Counted from the first letter of the stretch, positions 1-10,604 are shown. The stretch: DNA of 48,608 bases from an uncultured Oceanospirillaceae bacterium (GCA_913057435.1 CAJXNY010000037.1:1-48608), one strand, 5' to 3'. Notes: generated by a model from the sequence alone, not told the origin. Numbers and translations: made by a program.

Positions 1-51
1 ATACGAGATCAGCCTCGGTCTCGTGGGCTCGGAGATGTGTATAAGAGACAG
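1..51. other. Illumina Nextera adapter (assembly contamination)
   Basis: Bases 1-9 match the 3' part of the P7 flow-cell primer, 10-17 (cagcctcg) are an 8-base i7 index, 18-32 (gtctcgtgggctcgg) are the read-2 linker, and 33-51 (agatgtgtataagagacag) are the Tn5 mosaic end. The order and spacing are exactly those of a Nextera library adapter, so this is not genomic DNA. Translating it on the + strand gives the well-known contaminant peptide containing MCIRDR. Genomic sequence begins at 52. Confidence 0.98.
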
Positions 52-2160
52 ACTATCAGCAGTTTCACTGGCCGAGGCCGTTGTCTGCGCAGTAATATCG
101 TTGATAGCATGGAGATTATGGTTGATCTCTTCTGATACACATATCTGTTGCTCTGATGCCGTTGCAATCTGCATGTTCATCGAATTGATCTCATCAAACT
201 CGCGAATCACACCACTCAACTCATCTCCGGCCTGGGTTGCCATATCCGCACTGGCACCAGCTCGACGCAAACCCTCTTCCATTGACACAACCGCATCATG
301 GGCCACCTGTTGCAGACGTTCAATCTGCGTATGGATCTCTGTCGTGGAATCATCTGTACGTTTGGCCAGTACACGGACTTCATCAGCAACCACAGCAAAA
401 CCACGGCCGCTTTCACCGGCCCGGGCGGCTTCAATAGCTGCGTTCAGCGCCAGCAAATTGGTCTGATCAGCAATATCCTTGATGACATTGAGGATGTTAC
501 CAATCTCCTGGGTATGGCGATCAAGCTGCTGTAACTGGCCCGAAGTATCAGAGATCTGCGTCGCCAGCTGATTGACCGACTGCACTGCATTCTGCACATT
601 CTGGTTACCCTGGGAGGCATTTTCATCTGCCGAACTGGATGCCGACGCAGCCTGCTCAGCGTGATGAGCAATCTCCTGAATCGTCGCTGCCATTTCAGCC
701 ATCGCCGAGGAGAGCTGGTCAGTCTGACGGTGTTGACGATCCATGCCTTGCGAAGTGTGGCCGGTAATCGCCGACAACTGTTCGGCCTGAGTTGCAACCT
801 GTACTGTCGCCTGATTCACCTGCTGAACAATGTCAGAAACTTTACCAATAAACTGATTAAACCAGTGGCCTACCTCACCCAGTTCATCTTTACGGGTATC
901 ATCCAGCCGCCGGGTCAGGTCGCCCTCACCTTCAGCAATATCCTTCAACATAGTAATCAGTCGCCGGATCGGTACGGTAATTGACTCGGACACTAACGTT
1001 CCCAGCAACACACCTATAACATTGGCGGCAATTGCAATCGTGATCAACCAGATGAGTGCAGACTCACCTGAGCTACGTCCCGCATCACGGGCCCCCAGCA
1101 TCTCTTCAACTGCATCCGCTTTAACCTGGCTGATCAGCTCATTTGCCTGCTGCTGAATAACCTCCAGCCGGTGCTCCTGTTCAGACACATCGGCAACCTC
1201 TTTAATCAGCAGGCGCTGGTTCTCTAACAGAGACGCCACACTCTTGGCAAAGTGGGCACCCAGCTCAAACATTGGCGTCACCTGAGCCACCAGATCCGGA
1301 GCAACCTGAGCAATGGGCGGTAACTGCTTACCTTCGAAAGCCCCTCCGTTCTGCCAGATTTTCATCTGCTGATCAAAGCGCTGGATATATTTTTCATAAG
1401 TTTCAATTAACGGCTGCAGCTCATCTGCTTGCACCACCTGCACTGCTTCTTCAATTGCCGTTCGTGCATGCAATAAATTCATTTTGCTGGCCATAGCCAG
1501 CCGGATGAAAGGCTCCAGGTTCTGCTGTACATAGCGCAAGGCTGCCAGCGAACGGGCACTCTGAGACACGCGATCAACACGACGCGTCAGTTCCTGCTGG
1601 ATGGCACTCAAGCGCGCCTCCAGTACAGCATTGTCTTTTTCCAGCGCAGACATAGCCTTATCACGTGCTTGCTGCGCCTTAATTTCGGCCTGACTGAGTG
1701 CAATAAGTGAACGCGCTGCGGGTTCAAGTTCTGTCTGGCGTAACCGGCCAGCCTGCTCAACCAGACCACGCAGATGAGGATTATCAGACGCCTGCACCTG
1801 TCTCCCATCCGCCAGATTGCCACCATTAAGAATCAGCCCGGCATAGCGATCAAAGTCATCAAGGCCTTGCTGGTAGCGGTCTTCCAGCGACCTCAACCGC
1901 TGCGGCGAGGAGACGGTCTGTAACGACGTAGACTCAAACGCATATGAAAACAGACTCGATTCACTACGCTGTAATGAAACAACCATTTCATTAGCAGCAT
2001 CGAGTATCGGTACCTCTTTATCGCTAATATCCGTCAGTGAATGTGTAAGGGTACTAATGCCCTGATAACCTGCAGTGCTTGAAACAAGAATCAGCAACGA
2101 AATCGTGCCGAAACCAAGGTACAGCTTTTTGCGCAGGCGCATATTTGGCAAAAGATCCAT
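52..2160 (-). CDS. Methyl-accepting chemotaxis protein, 3' end cut by contig edge
   Basis: This is an inner-membrane chemoreceptor signalling through CheA/CheW; its ligand is unknown. The open frame runs 703 codons from ATG 2160 (AAGGGA ribosome site upstream) and is still open where the adapter begins. I read a first membrane segment near residues 13-33 and a long, mostly helical and glutamine-rich periplasmic part to about residue 365. A second membrane segment follows at about 366-390, then a HAMP domain ([20 protein letters not shown]), then the MCP signalling domain. The conserved hairpin tip ([19 protein letters not shown], then [12 protein letters not shown]) lies near residue 585. The large sensor resembles four-helix or helical-bimodular types. 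The extreme C-terminus, including any CheR-binding tail, is missing. Confidence 0.93.
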
Positions 2161-2289
2161 ACAAACCAGTCCCTTATCTGTCAATGATCTAGCCGTATTA
2201 TGCACGCTGCGAAGGGCCAAGTCTTATTCTGGATCAACAAGTTAGCCAGAATACTCTGAACCGCGACTATAGTCGTTGTACCTGTCGCC

Positions 2290-4437
2290 TCATGCTTTAC
2301 CCGAAGGGTTAACACCCTCCCCCTCCAGTAAAAACAGACACTCTGTCACCAGCTCCCGCAACTGCTGATGCAGCCATTTACGGCCAGCCTGCTGTGCAGA
2401 GACAATGCCGGGCGCTAACAGCTGCTCAATCAGCAATGCCTGATAACGGTCATCTTCTGGTACGCAGCCACTACTGAACAACTGTAGTGCCAGTTTACGT
2501 AAGGCATAGCGGGTATTATCCAGTGCACGGTTATGCCTGGCGAAGCCGCGCAGATCACTGAGGTCCTGGGCATTTAGCGGGGTAGTCAGTTCAATATCCC
2601 AGAGAAGCCGAGGCATCAGCTCACGCTCCACGGCTGACAGCTCGCTGTAAATTAGATGGGGAATCAGCTCACTATAACGCTGGCGCACCTCCCTGAATAA
2701 TCGAATGCCCGACTGGGACAATGGATGCATCACCAACACCGCATGGGCACCACTCACCGCATCACGGGTCAACCCTACACGCACCGGCTGGTAACCACAT
2801 TGCTGCCAGAACGGCATTAGGTCAGCGGTAGCGGCAAAACTGGACCCAACATAATCAAGCCCCCGCAACTGAGCATCATCTGCAATCGCCTGTAGCAACG
2901 CCTCACCCAATCCCTGGCGCCGTAGCACCGGGTGTACCGCTATGCGCATAACCCGCGCGCAAAGCAACCCGGCGGCAGTCACAAAACCGGCCTGGGCAAT
3001 AAGCGTTTGAGGTAACAGATGGCCCTGTGGCCGACGCGAACCTGCCCAGACCGCTTCAGCCAGCGCGGGCTCCAGCGGCCCTTCATCTGCGACCAGCGCA
3101 CAAGCCAGCACCTGCCCCGCTTTGCGCATACACCAGACCCGCAGATTAGGACTGTCCAGCAACAGCCGCAGATCACCCGGCGTGGTGCGATAGTGGGCCA
3201 ATACCAGCAAGCCAAACAGCTGGCGAAGCAATGCCTCATCTGCCGCTAATTGATCACGCTCCAAAACTTCACAGCTCACATTCGCACAGTCCAGCTGCAG
3301 CAGATCTGCATCAGATGCCGCTTCTGCGTCGAGCAGTAACGCCTTGAACACCAGCGCTTCCAGCGGATCGTTGGCAGCCCAGCGAATCGGCTGACTTAGA
3401 TTAATACTGCGCCAACGGGGTGTTCGCTGATCCAGATGGTGGCGAAAGCGTACAGAGAACCCGCGCCCAGTACCTTCATAGCCATGCACGGTGGTCGCGA
3501 AAACAATGCGATTAAAGCGCTCCAGCATAGCCGCCAGCATCGGCGCAGGAATGGCCGCGGCCTCATCAACAAACAGCACACAGCCTTCGGCATCTGCTTT
3601 CAGCAATTGCTCGGGTTCCAGATAGCATAGACTACCCTTACCCCAGCTCAGCTGCCCGGCACGGGTCTGTGCATCAGGCAGCAGTTTGCGGGCAAACTGA
3701 AACACCTCATGCGTAGCAGGATACTGCGGTGCTGTTACCAGTACACGGCCCCCCTGTCGTAACAACTGAGCCGCTGCCATCCCCAGTGCGGCTGATTTTC
3801 CGCGCCCTCGGTCAGCCGTAATCACCAGCGGCTGACGCCGATTACGGGCCATATGCAAGATTGCCTGCACCGCCCGTTGCTGATCCATGGTAGAAACCAC
3901 ATGGCCCAGCGCTGTGGTATTGATCGGCCGCTCGTAAGGCTCAGCCACCTGGGGCTGGTTTGCCTCACCGCCTTCACGTACCACCAGCGCGAAAGGGTCC
4001 AGCTCAATCAGCCGCACCAGGCGCTGGATAAAGCGACGCCCTACCTGATCAGTACGGTAGGGTTCAACCGTCATGGTCCGGTGCTCAGGGTCATCATACT
4101 GCGGCCATTGCGGCAGAGGAGGACACAGCACAATAAGGAGACTGCCACCGGCCAATGCACCACTGGCCTGTCCCAGCGCATTTGGATTAAACCCATCCCA
4201 GCTATCGATCACCAGCTGCGAGATGGTGCGGCCTAATAAACGCTGGGCCTGACGTGCATCCAGTTGTTCAACAACCTCAGGCCCCTGCTTGCCTAACCAG
4301 ACCGTATGCTCATCTAAACCAAGCTGAGTAACCTGTTGCAAACACCAGTCACGCTCACCACTAAACACCAGCAATCGACGCTGCTGGCCTGTTTGCGCAT
4401 ATCCACGCTGCAACTCTATCCGTGAAGACAGATTCAT
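2290..4437 (-). CDS. tmcA: tRNA(Met) cytidine acetyltransferase TmcA
   Basis: TmcA uses acetyl-CoA and ATP to form N4-acetylcytidine at the wobble base (C34) of elongator tRNA(Met), which sharpens AUG over AUA decoding. The 715-residue protein has an N-terminal DUF1726-like region, then an RNA-helicase-like ATPase with Walker A (DRGRGKSAALG) and Walker B (VLFVDEAAAIP). A GNAT acetyltransferase domain follows (VHPVLRRQGLGEALL), then a C-terminal tRNA-binding region. It is slightly longer than the E. coli enzyme (about 670). I chose ATG 4437 because CAGGAG lies just upstream; an in-frame start at 4491 would add 18 residues but has no such site. It is transcribed away from the secreted-protein gene at 4671. 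Confidence 0.95.
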   Translation of the reverse strand: MNLSSRIELQRGYAQTGQQRRLLVFSGERDWCLQQVTQLGLDEHTVWLGKQGPEVVEQLDARQAQRLLGRTISQLVIDSWDGFNPNALGQASGALAGGSLLIVLCPPLPQWPQYDDPEHRTMTVEPYRTDQVGRRFIQRLVRLIELDPFALVVREGGEANQPQVAEPYERPINTTALGHVVSTMDQQRAVQAILHMARNRRQPLVITADRGRGKSAALGMAAAQLLRQGGRVLVTAPQYPATHEVFQFARKLLPDAQTRAGQLSWGKGSLCYLEPEQLLKADAEGCVLFVDEAAAIPAPMLAAMLERFNRIVFATTVHGYEGTGRGFSVRFRHHLDQRTPRWRSINLSQPIRWAANDPLEALVFKALLLDAEAASDADLLQLDCANVSCEVLERDQLAADEALLRQLFGLLVLAHYRTTPGDLRLLLDSPNLRVWCMRKAGQVLACALVADEGPLEPALAEAVWAGSRRPQGHLLPQTLIAQAGFVTAAGLLCARVMRIAVHPVLRRQGLGEALLQAIADDAQLRGLDYVGSSFAATADLMPFWQQCGYQPVRVGLTRDAVSGAHAVLVMHPLSQSGIRLFREVRQRYSELIPHLIYSELSAVERELMPRLLWDIELTTPLNAQDLSDLRGFARHNRALDNTRYALRKLALQLFSSGCVPEDDRYQALLIEQLLAPGIVSAQQAGRKWLHQQLRELVTECLFLLEGEGVNPSGKA

Positions 4438-4670
4438 AGTGCTCCTGAAGTAACTCGGAATTGACGGATCATAACGGCTGACACCAGCCATTGTTTACGG
4501 ACAGTCAATAATGCCGTGATCTGGCCCACAACGCACGTTTACTGATTGCGGCCTTCGGCCCGATGGCTTGCAGATGAAATTCAATGTATCACCGCACTCT
4601 CAGCCGGTCAGAGAGTCTTATTCTTCAACACTGCCCCATCGTTTACGCATACCGTAGCCAGAGGTACCCC

Positions 4671-5597
4671 ATGAGACAACACTGGACGATCGCTTTACTG
4701 GCCTTGCTTATGATTCCAGCCAGTGGCCAGGCACGCCAGATCACACAGACACCGTGGGAACCGGTCACCCTGTTACAGGCATCAGATGCCCCTGCATTTC
4801 CCGAGGCGCTGCCGTATCAGGTGCTGGATATTTCATCGAAGCGTAACGGCTACAGTATTCAACAAATACGCCTGGGTATGCCATTAACACAAGCCCGCGC
4901 AATATTGCAGCAGGCATTACCTGGCATCAAAGCGCTCCCGGCCCCTGGGCTTGAGCGCCGCTGGCAACACCGGAGACAACTGAGCGGCAACCAGCTGCGT
5001 ACCAGCTACCGACTGATGGCTAGCAAAACAGCACCTGACCGGATCAGCGAACTGCGAATAAACTGGTTTTCCACCACACTACCCAGTGCTTTTGTACACC
5101 GTAAACTGATCCAGCAGCTCAGCGAGAAAGCAGGCCCTCCTATGGACTGGGACCAGGCACAATCAGCCTATGTCAGCACGCTGCAACGGGCATATAAATG
5201 GGCCAATGCCCGCCTGCAACAAACAACCCGACAGGCGCAGCAGCAACCGGCCGTACGCGTACTGCTCAAGCACCAGCAGCGCCAGGTTTTTCAACTCAGT
5301 CAACGATTGACCCACGCCAGAAACAGTACACAGCTATCAGCCACGGATGCCTGCAAAGCACTCAGCTCCGATGTGAGCAAACATTGCCTTATTCGCGGGA
5401 GAGCACAGGCGAACGCCAACAACAGACTCATATCCAATCCGGGAAATTGTCACTACTGGCGGCAGACCGATGGCGAAATGATGAGCGCCTGCGCGATTAT
5501 CGGCGGCGCCCAGGTGCGAATTACCAGCCCTGCTATCGAACAGCAGCATAAACAACAAAAAAACCGTCGTGAGCAGCAGATAAAACTGAAACTATGA
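4671..5597 (+). CDS. Secreted protein of unknown function
   Basis: I do not recognise a family. The 308-residue product begins with a clear Sec signal peptide (MRQHWTIALLALLMIPASGQA, cleavage probably after GQA), so it should be periplasmic. ATG 4671 is preceded at 5 bases by agaggt; the frame opens upstream at 4584, but those residues do not form a signal peptide and lack a ribosome site. The middle is glutamine-rich and helical. The C-terminal third holds four cysteines (DACKAL, KHCLIR, NCHYW, SACAII) that could form disulfides. It ends 6 bases before the stop of the convergent DUF924 gene. No neighbour suggests a role. Confidence 0.75.
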   Translation: MRQHWTIALLALLMIPASGQARQITQTPWEPVTLLQASDAPAFPEALPYQVLDISSKRNGYSIQQIRLGMPLTQARAILQQALPGIKALPAPGLERRWQHRRQLSGNQLRTSYRLMASKTAPDRISELRINWFSTTLPSAFVHRKLIQQLSEKAGPPMDWDQAQSAYVSTLQRAYKWANARLQQTTRQAQQQPAVRVLLKHQQRQVFQLSQRLTHARNSTQLSATDACKALSSDVSKHCLIRGRAQANANNRLISNPGNCHYWRQTDGEMMSACAIIGGAQVRITSPAIEQQHKQQKNRREQQIKLKL

Positions 5598-5603
5598 GTG
5601 CTA

Positions 5604-6212
5604 TTACTGCCCCCAGGTCGGAGTATGCGCGCTGTTAAGTAACGCCAGCTCTTCCGGCGTCGATGAACGCTGCAAGGCACGGTTACGGTGAGGGAAACGG
5701 CCAAACCGGGCGATCAGATCACGGTGTTGATGAGCAAAATCCAGCGATCCCTGCAGCCGCTGCCGGTGTTCAACTGCGACCTCCGCCAGCAATGCTGTAA
5801 AGCACTCAATACTGCGATCCTGAGCCGCCAGTGACTCTGCATGCTCAAGCGGCATATAGAAAAACGTTCGTTCCACCAGTTCAAGCACCCGATCGTGCTG
5901 CAAAGAAAGCCCTGCTTCACATAACGCCAGTGCTTTGCTGTCCCCGGAAAACGCCTCTGCTTCACCACGAAAAACCATTCGGGTAAATTGATCCAGCAGG
6001 ATAATCAGCGCCAATCTCCCGCGGGGGTGCGCTGCCCAGTGGTCCAGCTGACCATTAAGCGCCTCCCGAACCTGACGCCCAAACAAAGATGCCACTGCCC
6101 GATCACTTTCAGCACCGCCCGCCCACCAGAGTCGGTTGCGGTCCTGGCTGGCAAAGCCCCCTTCAAGATCACCAAACCAGTACTGCAATACTTCCTCAAT
6201 CTGCTCACGCAT
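5604..6212 (-). CDS. DUF924 family protein
   Basis: This is a 202-residue cytoplasmic protein of the DUF924 family, an all-helical fold distantly related to TPR proteins, whose biochemical role is not established. Family marks are the N-terminal VLQYWFGD and the central block LIILLDQFTRMVFRGEAEAF followed by DSKALALC, and a later RFGRFPHRNRAL. Length is normal for the family. The ATG at 6212 has GAGGG about 8 bases upstream. It stands alone on this strand, convergent with the secreted-protein gene, with about 260 bases separating it from the amidohydrolase gene upstream. Confidence 0.9.
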   Translation of the reverse strand: MREQIEEVLQYWFGDLEGGFASQDRNRLWWAGGAESDRAVASLFGRQVREALNGQLDHWAAHPRGRLALIILLDQFTRMVFRGEAEAFSGDSKALALCEAGLSLQHDRVLELVERTFFYMPLEHAESLAAQDRSIECFTALLAEVAVEHRQRLQGSLDFAHQHRDLIARFGRFPHRNRALQRSSTPEELALLNSAHTPTWGQ

Positions 6213-6475
6213 GAATAAGCCCTCACAACGACTGTAGAATTAAAACTCAGCCCTGCTAATTCGCTCAGGAATCACTGACCACAGTATGCCGATACATATA
6301 CCCCTCCCCGGTCAACCCCGTCGGTTAACGGCCAATCAACACAACTACAGCTGCGCTAACACCTGCATTACATAGTTAACCCGGAAGGATCAATCAAATT
6401 TGATATAGTTGAAAATACCCGAAACAGGCAAGACAATCATTACATCAACCATCGATAGCTCACCTGACTACGGTG

Positions 6476-8164
6476 CTATTTCAGCTCTCCGGCACGGTAT
6501 ACCCACCGCCCATCCACCATCGTCCCCAGGGGGTGTATATGACGGATTTCAGGCGCAGGGGCCTCCAGATAATTACGATCGAGCACCAGTAAATCAGCCC
6601 GCTTTCCCGGCTCCAGTGAACCCAGCAGGTTTTCAGCAAACAACAGCCTGGCATTATTGCGAGTATGGGCAATCAGTGCCTGCTGACGACTGACAGTCTG
6701 CTGCGACAACTTAACCCCATCAACCATCGTGCCATTCACGGCCCAGTCCAGTGTATGGAATGGGTTGATACTGGCAACTACCGGGCCATCAGAGCCCAGC
6801 CCCCAGCGCAGACCCTGCTCGGTCAGCGTTCGCATTGGCGTCATCTGAGCAGCCTGCTCTCCAAATTGCCGCTGGAATCGATAGCCGATCAGCCATGGCC
6901 GTGCCTGAATCGCAACGTTAAAGCCCGCTTCAGCGACCCGCTGAATAGTCTCCGGCTGAATGCCATCCGCATGGGCAAAGGTCCAGCGCAAGGCTCTGAA
7001 ATCATAATTTTCGGTCAATGGGATCAGCTGATCCAGGTGCTGATTGATACTCTGATCATTCACCGCATGCAGGTGCAGGTGTACACCTTTCGCTGCCAGA
7101 GTTTGTGCATACTGCCTAAAGTGCTGGCGCACTACGGCCGACGACTGCGCCGCTCGCCCTGCACTGTCCTGTAAGGGCAGATAGAGCTGCTCACCCACGC
7201 CAATGCGCCGAAACCAGGCGACCTCATATTCATCTGGACCCAGATCTGAACCTGAATGTTCAAGCCGCGTCATGTCCGGTGGCTGACCATAGCCGGTTTC
7301 CCAGGGAATCAGCTGCTGCAAATAGTACACCCGCACCGTGAGCTGCTGCTGCGCTGCCAGTTGGCGAAAAGGTATGTAATAACGCGGCAAGGTATCAAAA
7401 CCACCCGCGTCCAGCACGGTGGTAATCCCCTGCCGGTTCAAATCCTGCAGTAACAGCTGAGCACTGGCACGCTGCTCATCCGGTGCTGGCACAGGAAGTT
7501 GCGCCACAATCGCCTGCTGGGTCGCCAGAGTTACAGTACCACTGGGAAACTGATATTCATCCAGTAGCAATCCCCTACGCGATTGCCCCGGTATGGACGC
7601 ATCAATACCAATCAGCGCCAATGCCCGGCTATTCACATAACCCCAGTCAAACAGGTGCTGCAGATATACCGGGTTGTCCGGTGCCGCCTTATCCAGATCA
7701 GTCAGCCGGAACCCCTCGGGTTGATCCAGAAACTGATGTTCAACAAAACCGCCATTAACAACGATCCACTCTCCCGGCGCCATGCTTCGGGCTTTGTCAG
7801 CAATAAGCTCAAGCGCTTTGTCATACTCGGTCACACCATCCAGGCGTACCTCATATCGCCAGCGCTGAGCAGCACGGATGGCATGAATGTGGTTGTCAAT
7901 AAGACCCGGGATAACCGTACGGCCCTGCAGGTTCTCCAGCTGAGTATGCTCATCCGCCAACGCACGCACCGCAAAGTTACGTCCAATGGCACAGATACGC
8001 CCATCCTCAATGGCCAACGCCTCAACCTCACTAAAGCCTTCATCTACAACCAGAATATGGGCATTGTAAAGAATGATATCCGGCGCTGCCGCTGCACTTT
8101 GCACCAGCATAAAAAAAAGCAGCGGCACGATGAGCCCCACCTGCCGCTGAATAAAGATCACTGA
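6476..8164 (-). CDS. Exported amidohydrolase (amidohydrolase 3 / YtcJ-like)
   Basis: This is a metal-dependent hydrolase of the amidohydrolase superfamily; the natural substrate of YtcJ-like members is mostly unknown. Metal-ligand motifs are in the expected order: GLIDNHIHA (HxH), HLHAVND, FAHADG and GLGSDGPV (the catalytic aspartate). A hydrophobic N-terminus ending VQSAAAAPD looks like a signal peptide, so a periplasmic location is likely. The start is uncertain: I list GTG 8164, which gives a short R-containing n-region before the hydrophobic core. The frame extends to a TTG at 8224, and GTG codons at 8185 and 8140 also fit; none has a good ribosome site. Length (about 560) suits the family. 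It may be read from the ydcH side, but a terminator lies between them. Confidence 0.85.
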   Translation of the reverse strand, partial: SVIFIQRQVGLIVPLLFFMLVQSAAAAPDIILYNAHILVVDEGFSEVEALAIEDGRICAIGRNFAVRALADEHTQLENLQGRTVIPGLIDNHIHAIRAAQRWRYEVRLDGVTEYDKALELIADKARSMAPGEWIVVNGGFVEHQFLDQPEGFRLTDLDKAAPDNPVYLQHLFDWGYVNSRALALIGIDASIPGQSRRGLLLDEYQFPSGTVTLATQQAIVAQLPVPAPDEQRASAQLLLQDLNRQGITTVLDAGGFDTLPRYYIPFRQLAAQQQLTVRVYYLQQLIPWETGYGQPPDMTRLEHSGSDLGPDEYEVAWFRRIGVGEQLYLPLQDSAGRAAQSSAVVRQHFRQYAQTLAAKGVHLHLHAVNDQSINQHLDQLIPLTENYDFRALRWTFAHADGIQPETIQRVAEAGFNVAIQARPWLIGYRFQRQFGEQAAQMTPMRTLTEQGLRWGLGSDGPVVASINPFHTLDWAVNGTMVDGVKLSQQTVSRQQALIAHTRNNARLLFAENLLGSLEPGKRADLLVLDRNYLEAPAPEIRHIHPLGTMVDGRWVYRAGELK

Positions 8165-8310
8165 AGGAGAAATAACGTCTAACACTCTGGCGTACTCAAA
8201 ACAGTGTTGAGCATCAGACCACAACGTCGGGTAAAAGGTTCAAGTCGAAGCCACCACCCGTCACGTAATGTCATCATAGATAGAACAGCCCGACAGGTTG
8301 CCAGACAGCA

Positions 8311-8336
8311 AAATGCCGACAACAAAGTCGGCATTT
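8311..8336 (-). terminator. Rho-independent-like terminator after ydcH
   Basis: A perfect 10-bp inverted repeat (aaatgccgac / gtcggcattt) with a 6-base loop lies 20 bases past the stop of the small ydcH-like gene. Read on the - strand, the stem ends in a short T run. It should separate that gene from the downstream amidohydrolase. Confidence 0.75.
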
Positions 8337-8356
8337 ATCACAGGATCGGTTATCAC

Positions 8357-8599
8357 TCAGTCAGCAGCGATGATCATGGTGTGCAGCTCATCCTTGAGAT
8401 GCAGACGACGCAGTTTGGCCGTTTCTTCCGTCTGGGTGCAGACGGCTTCAATCTCGGACTCCATCCGTTCAACATCCTTTGTCACCTGGTGGTACTCATC
8501 AAACAGGCGGGAAAAGTGCGCATTGTTCACTTTCAGATCATGGATACGGTCACGGTGCTCTGGAAACTCATGCAACAAATCATGGTGTTCAATAGTCAT
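8357..8599 (-). CDS. YdcH-like small protein (DUF465)
   Basis: This is an 80-residue, highly charged, helical protein of the YdcH/DUF465 family. Members are short coiled-coil proteins common in proteobacteria and without a settled function. Recognisable family pattern: LLHEFPEHRDRIHDLK near the N-terminus, NAHFSRLFDEYHQV, then a helical ERMESEIE stretch and KLRRLHLKDEL near the C-terminus. AAGGAAGG lies about 8 bases before the ATG, a strong ribosome site. A hairpin terminator follows at 8311-8336, so it is probably monocistronic. Confidence 0.9.
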   Translation of the reverse strand: MTIEHHDLLHEFPEHRDRIHDLKVNNAHFSRLFDEYHQVTKDVERMESEIEAVCTQTEETAKLRRLHLKDELHTMIIAAD

Positions 8600-8912
8600 T
8601 AAAAACCTTCCTTATACTGGACTATGCGTCAACGCCGGAAGCGACAAGGCCGAGCATTAGAAAACAGGAAAATCCCCTTCAAAACCACCTGCTTCCAATC
8701 GGGCCAAGCCCTGAACTTTCGCTCCCTCTGGTACCCAGTGTCCCCCTCGCCTGTCCTGCGCGCATTGACAGACATCAATACTCGCAGTAGCAGTATGAAC
8801 CGAAATAGCCGCCAGGCTCAGGCGGATATGTCAGCTATTACGCAGATAAAAAAACCAGTCAGATCGCGAGACCTGACTGGTTTTTAAATCCGAAATAACC
8901 GAGAAATAGTGT
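8600..8912. other. Intergenic region between ydcH and aer
   Basis: It holds the ydcH ribosome site next to 8599 and the aer terminator (8851-8884). A + strand open frame of 87 codons runs through that terminator, has no family resemblance and no ribosome site, and I do not count it. I see no clear promoter hexamers. Confidence 0.5.
8851..8884 (-). terminator. Bidirectional-looking terminator after aer
   Basis: A 12-bp perfect stem (aaaaccagtcag / ctgactggtttt) with a 10-base loop, flanked by A and T runs, lies about 30 bases past the aer stop codon. On the - strand the stem is followed by a long T run, the standard intrinsic terminator shape. Confidence 0.9.
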
Positions 8913-10469
8913 TCAGAATGTCACGCTTTGCACAATATCGCGGGAGGTATCAGCCAGCTTGACCGATGCCTGCTCTGTTCGCCCCGCAGCTTCCTGAGCA
9001 AGCTGCGCCGCAGACTGGATAGTATCTACATTATTCGTAAGGTCATCAGCAGCAGAACTCTGCTCCGTTGAGGCCGTCGCAATCATGGCACTCATATCGG
9101 CGATATTAGCAACCGTGCTCATAATAGACTCCAGCGCCTCGCCCGCTTCCGCAGCCTGCGAAACACAGCTGTGTGCCTGCTCACGACCCGCTTCCATCAC
9201 TTTGACCACATGCTCAGACTCACGCCCCAGCCGCTGAATTGTGGACTCAATCGTCTGGGTCGACTCCTGCGTACGTTTAGCCAGCTCTCGCACCTCATCT
9301 GCCACAACAGCAAAACCACGCCCCTGCTCACCGGCACGGGCCGCCTCAATCGCCGCATTCAATGCCAGTAAGTTGGTCTGATCCGCAATTTCCCGTATCA
9401 CACTGGTCGCTGTGGCAATATCCTGAGTCTGGCTATGCAAAGCAGCAATTTGCGCTGCAGCATCCTCCACATTAACAGCCAGCTCACGAATTGATTGTAT
9501 AGCTCCCTCTACAACCGACTGACCACTGGCTGCCACTTCATTGGCCGCCCGGGTTTCATCTGAGGTCAAGGTAGCGTTGCGTGCAACCTCTTCGATAGCA
9601 GAGGACAACTCACTGATATGAATGGAGACTCGATCAAGCTCTTCAACCTGCCGGTTAATCGCTTCATTGGTCTGCTGTGCAATATTCACTGCCTCATCGC
9701 CGTGCATCTGCAACTCGCCAACAGAGTAATTTACCCGGACATTAGCGGCCTGCACCCGTGCTTTAAGCGTCAGGTTTTCCAGATAGATCTGCCCCACCTC
9801 GGATACGGAATTAGCAAACATCTCCTGCAAAACAGGCGAGTCGATCGTGCGTCTGGAGAGTCGCTCCATCTCACGTAGCGGCTTGACCGCACTATAAGCA
9901 GCCAGCATACCAACCAGCGCCATCACAACCATGGAACTACCGGTCAGAATCTGGTCAAAATCAGTTGCCCAGCCAACACCTAACGGCACCAGCGCTGAAA
10001 GCAGTGCAGCCGTCATAACCCGGGTAGATACACGAATATCATGGAGAGAGATACGACGCTTACCGTTATTCAAGCGTTCGTAAACAGCCTGAGCTCTACG
10101 CTTCTGACCCATCGTAGGCAAGGTTCGCACAGACTGATAACCAATACAGCGGCCTGATTCGATAATCGGGGTCACATAGGCTTTTACCCAATAAAAACCA
10201 CCATCTTTACAGCGATTCTTAACAATACCAATCCAGGGTAAGCCCTCTTTAAGCTTGCTCCACATATCAGCAAATACAGCAGAAGGAACATCCGGGTGCC
10301 TGACCAGGTTGTGCGGCTGCCCTAACAGCTCATCTCTATCAAAACCGGAGATAACAACAAACGCATCATTAACAAAGGTAACCTGTCCTTTGAGGTTCGT
10401 CGTCGAAATCAGAGGGGTATCTTCACTGAAGGTTCTCTCAACATTCGTCACAGGAAGATTGCTCCGCAT
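8913..10469 (-). CDS. aer: Aerotaxis receptor Aer (PAS-MCP)
   Basis: This is an energy/redox-taxis receptor. An N-terminal PAS domain, which binds FAD in E. coli Aer, senses redox state and drives CheA through a cytoplasmic signalling domain. PAS motifs very close to E. coli Aer are visible at residues 20-115: [34 protein letters not shown] and [18 protein letters not shown] hydrophobic stretch at about 150-195 anchors it in the membrane without a periplasmic sensor. The MCP domain carries the hairpin tip ([20 protein letters not shown]). The 518-residue length matches Aer homologues. AAGGAG precedes the ATG by 7 bases. It is monocistronic, with terminators on both sides. Confidence 0.95.
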   Translation of the reverse strand: MRSNLPVTNVERTFSEDTPLISTTNLKGQVTFVNDAFVVISGFDRDELLGQPHNLVRHPDVPSAVFADMWSKLKEGLPWIGIVKNRCKDGGFYWVKAYVTPIIESGRCIGYQSVRTLPTMGQKRRAQAVYERLNNGKRRISLHDIRVSTRVMTAALLSALVPLGVGWATDFDQILTGSSMVVMALVGMLAAYSAVKPLREMERLSRRTIDSPVLQEMFANSVSEVGQIYLENLTLKARVQAANVRVNYSVGELQMHGDEAVNIAQQTNEAINRQVEELDRVSIHISELSSAIEEVARNATLTSDETRAANEVAASGQSVVEGAIQSIRELAVNVEDAAAQIAALHSQTQDIATATSVIREIADQTNLLALNAAIEAARAGEQGRGFAVVADEVRELAKRTQESTQTIESTIQRLGRESEHVVKVMEAGREQAHSCVSQAAEAGEALESIMSTVANIADMSAMIATASTEQSSAADDLTNNVDTIQSAAQLAQEAAGRTEQASVKLADTSRDIVQSVTF

Positions 10470-10604
10470 TATTTTCTCCTTAAATAGATCCGAGCATCAG
10501 ATCACACGATCAACATTACATAGTAAAAATTGCTATCAGATAACAATGAATACACCAGCGACTACGCATTTTATTTTTAACAGCGAAAGTAGAAGATCTT
10601 AAAA

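Noticed and set aside
23-466. Open + strand frame of 147 codons
   Set aside because: It starts inside the sequencing adapter and runs antisense to the chemoreceptor gene.
7583-8164. Open + strand frame of 193 codons
   Set aside because: Antisense to the amidohydrolase N-terminal half, whose metal-binding motifs lie on the other strand.
8624-8887. Open + strand frame of 87 codons
   Set aside because: It reads through the aer terminator and lacks a ribosome site or family.
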